In this document: piece by piece, positions 59,190-64,000 of the stretch | How the letters are laid out: every line of letters begins with the position of its first letter | Numbering within the stretch: the first letter of the stretch is position 1 | Source of the DNA: Siderastrea siderea | Lineage: Eukaryota > Cnidaria > Anthozoa > Scleractinia > Rhizangiidae | Assembly: GCA_964030785.1 (NCBI GenBank) | Contig: OZ034976.1 | Location: forward strand, 558,001 to 622,000 | DNA: 64,000 nucleotides | Reading direction: 5' to 3' | Notes under the pieces: generated by a model | Database searches by the model: none | Told to the model about the DNA's origin: nothing | The model's input: the letters and a program-made list of their open reading frames with translations, nothing else | Translations under genes and position numbers: made by a program

Positions 59190-60930
59190 TTATGCTAAGG
59201 TCTTTTTAGTCGGATTATCCGTCATGGATAGCAAATTACGTGTTTCTTAATATGAACATTTACTTCCTTTGAAAACTGGTCCAAACTTCGAACTCTTTGC
59301 ATGTCGAATCCGAAACGCATTAGGAACGACCTCAATAATTCTCTGACCAGATGTGTAAACAATGCGTTTGTGCAGTATCTGATGTCAATAAAGGCAATTA
59401 ACAAACATGATAATTTTTTAATCAGTTCACCGACTCTACTTTTGCCACTTAAAAACCGTAATCAAACTAAAATTTCAAATAATTTGTATTCATTATGGGA
59501 TTATATTTCAGTTTGCTTATGTTACGTTTTTAATGACTACTAAATTTGACTAGTTATAGTTCCGATAGAAACTGTATAGGAAACATCAAATGTTCGTTTC
59601 TTGCACTGTTTTTCTTTTTACTGGCCAGAGTAGAAGCTAATGGGGTTTACCAATTGTAAATCACAAATATTGCATTAGACTCGGTACAAGAAATGATCGG
59701 CATCTAACGATTCCTAAGTCTCCCGTTCTATTAGACTGGTGCAGACGACCCCAACCAAAATCTGTTGTCAGTTCAATTATTCAGACGTTTTAACAATTTA
59801 TCTGAATAAAAATCAGATAAATTGCAAGACACGAGAAAAGAAATTAACCGATCAACTTGTACATGTGCTTCTTGTGGAGTGATTGAGTTTATTTTGACTA
59901 GGGAAAATAGAAACTGCACATGAGGACAAGGACCGATGAGCCAGTAAAAATTGAGGTGAAGAAGCTGGGGAGGGACACGAAATAACATTATGTTAAAGAT
60001 TCGCATGCGGTACATTGGTCAGAAGTGTAATGTTTTACTTATTTCTTTATTGTAAACTTTGGTCCGTTTTGTCGTTAACCGATAAAACTCCACTTATACT
60101 GGATTTTTCCCTTCCTTTTTTAGGTGTTGTGGGGTGGGTGTGTTTGATTAGACTTTTATCAGTGAACGCAAAATTTCACTTTTCAGTATTATTCATTGGA
60201 ACATAAACGAAAAATCCTCACAAATTGACTTATCATACCGACATTGCAAAAAATCTGGCGGAAATATAGGACCTCATTTCAGTTTTTACAAAGAAATGCA
60301 TTCCAGGTGGGAGGAGGGTGGGGGGGAGGGGAGGGGAGGGGAGCGGCTTGCTAAACCCGGTGTGATACTGATCTATGAAGCTAAAAGATATAAAAATGAT
60401 AATAAAACGAACTGCGAGTGAAATATGACGTGAATAAACATGCTATTGAAGTGAGCAACTCACGCAGTTTAACTGGAAAGAACCTAAAAGAATTAGGGTT
60501 GAACGGAACCTTGCGATATTATCGAACCGGCTTGAACTACAATCTGTGTCACCATGTTGGAATACCGTGGGTACTATCGTGCCTCCCTCCCTCTCCTACT
60601 AGGCAATGTTCTAAAGAACGTTTCAACTAATTAGATAAAGGAAAACGCGCAGACCATTTTGCAGCATTAAAATGACGGTAGAAGGGAAGGGTGCTCCGGG
60701 TACTTGTGATACCTTTAATGGTATGGTGCCGATGAACAAAGTTGAAGTAACTTCCATTTCATTTACTACAACGTACAATTCCTCCTACTTTCTTTCAAGC
60801 TCAGCGTAGCATCGATACATACATGACCATACATGTAATGTGGGATGTTGTATAGCACTTTCGTTAGTAATCGTAATAATTAAATGTTGTGAGAAAAGTG
60901 CTCTTGGGTAATTGTTTCCAGGCGTTTCGG
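59188..60930. other. Intergenic; module a relic and G-rich tract
   Basis: 59290-59420 (minus) holds the fourth module a copy (LIAFIDIRYC ...). 60307-60345 is G-rich with at least four G runs of three or more, and could form a G-quadruplex. No gene is supported. Confidence 0.4.
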
Positions 60931-62275
60931 GTATGACCCCTACATCAGTGGATTAATTTTTTGGTTGCACCACAGGTAACCAAAGCGTAATATGAGAGTT
61001 TGTATGGAGCTGAAATTCGATCGAAAATAATCGGCGGTTTTCCGCCGAAAATACATTAAAATCGAAATAAAGTTTTAAAAATCTTACCTGTTGTGTGTTT
61101 GCTGTGTTTTTATCGCTTTTCCGAGCTTCCGGAGGCCGTTTTGGGCGATTTTCTGCTTAACGGTCGATGCGACGGCATGTCACGTACTAAAGAGAGCTAA
61201 AGGTAGGAAAACGGGAATTCAAATTTGCCAACCGACATTCTAGGTCCCGATCAAAATGCCCGCTAAAAATCGATTCAATTCATAGTCAGCGCTTTCAAAC
61301 CACAACACATTTCAAAAAGGATAAATTCTGTACCTTTCTATGTGATTCAATCGTCAATTAGTTTATCTCTCGAAGTACAGCCCAGCATTAAAAACGAAGT
61401 AACTTTTCGAAATCGCCGCCATCAAAGGCTTGTAAGGAAAAGAGGGTCAAAACTAACGGTCAAGCCTGGGACAAAGCGCCAAATTTCGCTCCACCGGGGG
61501 ACGACATGATTGACTTCTGTGCCACCAAATGCCAAACTCACCCTCTCTCCGGTAAGTCAAGTTTTATACCCGAATGCGACCCGCTCGCGATTTCCCGCCG
61601 AAATTTGAGCGGTACAACACTTGACTTACCAGAGAGAGGGTGAGTTTGGCATTTGGCGACACAGAAGTCACTCATGTCGTCCCCCGGTGGAGCGAAATTT
61701 GGCGCTTTGTCCCAGGCTTGACCGTTAGTTTTGACCCTCTTTTCCTTACAAGGCTTCGATGGCGGCGATTTCGAAAAGTTACTTCGTTTTTAATGCAGGG
61801 CTGTACTTCGAGAGATAAACTAATTGACGATTGAATCACATAGAAAGGTACAGAATTTATCCTTTTTGAAATGTGTTGTGGTTTGAAAGCGCTGACTATG
61901 GATTGAATCGATTTTTAGCGGGCATTTTGATAGGGACCTAGAATGTCGGTTGGCAAATTTGAATTTCCGTTTTCCTACCTTTAGCTCTCTTTAGTACGTG
62001 ACATGCCGTCGCATCGACCGTTAAGCAGAAAATCGCCCAAAACGGCCTCCGGAAGCTCGGAAAAGCGATAAAAACACAGCACACACGCAACAGGTAAGGT
62101 TTTTTAAACTTTATTTCGATTTTAATGTATTTTCGGCGGAAAACCGCCGATTATTTTCGATCGAATTTCAGCTCCCTACAAACTCTCATATTACGCTTTG
62201 GTTACCTGTGGTTGCACAGAAAACGTTGAAGTCAAACGCAACCAAAAAATTAATCCACTGATGAAGGGGTCATAC
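60931..62275. mobile_element. 1.35-kb near-perfect palindrome (giant foldback element)
   Basis: The left arm (60931-61561) and right arm (61620-62275) are inverted copies with a 58-bp spacer (61562-61619). Ends read gtatgacccc on the left and, as complement, gtatgacccc on the right. The arms differ by few substitutions and one ~28-bp indel near the outer right end (agaaaacgttgaagtcaaac region). There is no convincing open frame. This is typical of long-TIR foldback DNA elements; near identity of the arms implies recent insertion or gene conversion between them. Confidence 0.85.
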
Positions 62276-63475
62276 GTATCACGATGACCATACATGTGTA
62301 CATTAAAAAGAAGTCATTGATAAAACCGCAAGCGTGTAGCGTGTTTACCATTTCGTCTCAGAAAAAAAACAGAAAAAAAAAAGAAATGGAAAAAAAGAGA
62401 GAACATAAACAAATAACACAACAAATGGCTATAGACAAATTTGCCTGGTGCGAGCTCCAGATAAACAGACTAAGTCGAGGGTTATTAAAAATAATTCACA
62501 GAACTTCGCCTATTTATTTAAGTAGCAGCGTACCTTGTGAGCAATTCTGTATTTTTATTTCTGTCTTTGCCTGCTGTGTATAAAGCAATCAACTCCAAAT
62601 TAGCTTGACTTGACAGGTCACGTGACAATTTTTGACCTCAATAAACCTTCCCTCTTAAATAACTTATCGCTGTTGCGTAGATCCTAACGTTATTTTGTGT
62701 TGTGTTAAATGTTGAAAAAGTTACACCCACCCCCCCCCCCCCCTTTTTTACGACACGAATTAAGGCCCAGGCCTTAATCGACTGTCTATGTTTTATTAAA
62801 ATTAAAAAAAGATCCACGTTGTGGAGTATTGAACTGTTTCCATATTTTCTGCTCACGCGCCATCCATGTATATTAGCTATAAGGCCTTGAAATGATAACC
62901 TAAGGTTGAGTTTAATTGAAAGGTAAGGATGGCAACAATTTAAGTTATTTACTCAACAAGCCCACATAAATGAAATTTGACAAGGAAAATGGGACTCCAT
63001 TGAATCATATTAAAAACTTTCCAACTAACAACTACTGAGGGCGCTTTCGAATTTCTGGCACGGGAAACCCATTTCCTGACTGCAACAAAAATATGCAAAG
63101 ATATTTCGTTCAAGATTTTACGCGATGTGTCTTAAACCTATAGTTAACCTAAAACCAATTTGGTACGAAATGATAATCTCTATGGAAAATTGATATTTCT
63201 ATAGTTAATTACAGTGTTAGTGACCATATTTTGACGGGCACGTGTTCCAAAATTTGGAACTTTCCTGTTTTTAATGGAAATTGAATTTAAATTTCCTGTA
63301 GCAACCTTAACAATTTCACATTATATTGGTGCTTGCTTGCTTTTGCTGGTTTTAGTCACTGTTTGAAAATGATGACGTAATTTTCACGCTGTTTGACACA
63401 TGTTTAGCGAGATAACGAGATACACGTACCTTTTTTTTCATACGCGAACTTTATTTCTGTTTGCTTTGAATCAGC
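62276..63475. other. Intergenic, no gene
   Basis: A poly-C run lies at ~62729-62744 and an A-rich stretch at ~62360-62400. No supported coding region. Confidence 0.4.
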
Positions 63476-63740
63476 ACTGGTTAGACAAGCACTGGGCTCG
63501 ATAGCTTTGTTGACAAATGTTGCCCAACCAATCCATTTCTCCGGGGAGGGACCTGTGAGGAGTTTTATGACCCCATCACTGTGAGTTTCAATGCCCTTGT
63601 CCTGTGACGTTGACTACACTGGTCAGCGGTGCGACAATATAACACATCCGCTGAGCTGTAAAGATATGGTAAAATATCAGTGGCGCCGAAACTTCTGGAT
63701 CCACTTCGCTTGCGATTCTGAAAACAACCTTTCCCCACTC
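63476..63740 (+). pseudogene. Remnant E: EGF plus start of fibrinogen-like region, opposite strand
   Basis: The plus strand shows DSFVDKCCPTNPFLRGGTC, clearly homologous to the EGF start of genes A-C, followed after a frameshift by VDYTGQRCDNITHPLSCKDM. Conserved cysteines are replaced (PCLQGG to PFLRGG; EICDP to EFYDP) and an insertion breaks the frame near 63597. The homology fades by ~63740. PAN exon and C-terminus are not present in the window. Confidence 0.6.
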
Positions 63741-64000
63741 TACTGCCATTTTAATTCTTAATCCGGTCACGTTTGGGCGTTAATATAGTCTTATTCGCTT
63801 GCAAAGAAAGCCGTGCTCGCTGATCACGGATTTAGTACTGACCGTCCTGTTCAAGATGACGGATTAACAAACGAAATGCCGCAAAAATTGGAAACGATCA
63901 GAAAATAATTCAACAACGTTTTTATCAGTTCACTTCAGTTGTCTTTGCAAAGTTGGCCTAACGGGGGGTGGAATGCACTTGACCCATGTTTTGGGTGCAG
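63741..64000. other. Window end, no gene
   Basis: Nothing supported in the last 260 bases. Confidence 0.4.

Noticed and set aside
62284..62583. 99-codon plus-strand frame with a lysine-rich run
   Set aside because: Low-complexity A-rich DNA next to the palindrome; no coding signature.

Overview
The window looks like nuclear DNA of an anthozoan cnidarian, most likely a stony coral. It is AT-rich and intron-bearing, with consensus gtaagt/ag splice sites. It carries secreted PAN-EGF-fibrinogen-like genes and a very long TPR-CHAT gene of the kind expanded in corals, inside a dense mix of LINEs, short inverted-repeat DNA transposons and local duplications. No operons, CRISPR arrays or prokaryotic features are visible. 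The species cannot be fixed from sequence alone.

Layout. 1-24 kb is a duplicated neighbourhood on the minus strand holding three related genes, A (2.1-3.4 kb), B (10.6-11.9 kb) and C (exons at 17.6-18.4 and 22.9-23.3 kb). Only A keeps an open frame. B has a nonsense codon in its EGF domain. C has a nonsense codon in its PAN exon and a frameshift in its fibrinogen-like exon. Two further remnants, D (31.1-31.8 kb) and E (63.5-63.7 kb, plus strand), bracket the rest of the window. A decayed L1/Tx1-like LINE (7.5-10.1 kb), a 2.6-kb insertion (14.2-16.8 kb), a TTAA-flanked element (19.7-21.3 kb) and a nine-unit ~106-bp satellite (23.5-24.3 kb) lie between them.

26.4-29.3 kb is a 2.9-kb DNA transposon with inverted ends, a GATA target duplication and remnants of two divergent genes. 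A second element has inserted into one of these genes. 30.2-33.7 kb holds a Penelope-like remnant, gene fragment D with a MITE in its exon, and an L2-type LINE 3' end. 34.8-36.1 kb has two plausible exons of an unrecognised minus-strand gene. 40.2-41.3 kb is a ~275-bp tandem array interrupted by a 401-bp MITE.

42.3-48.7 kb is the dominant gene: about 40 exact 40-residue TPR units followed by a CHAT caspase-fold protease domain with an intact His/Cys dyad (minus strand). Its 5' end shows an ~11-base deletion that breaks the frame from the first ATG, and its terminal stop overlaps a perfect splice donor. Upstream of it, 49-59 kb consists of ~3.4-kb segmental duplications that repeat one short exon-like module with conserved splice sites. 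60.9-62.3 kb is a near-perfect 1.3-kb palindrome with a 58-bp loop.

The most interesting points are the nested 2.9-kb transposon whose open frame is regained in silico when the inner insert is ignored, the TPR-CHAT gene with its repeated leader module, the giant palindrome, and the graded decay of the PAN-EGF-fibrinogen-like paralogues.
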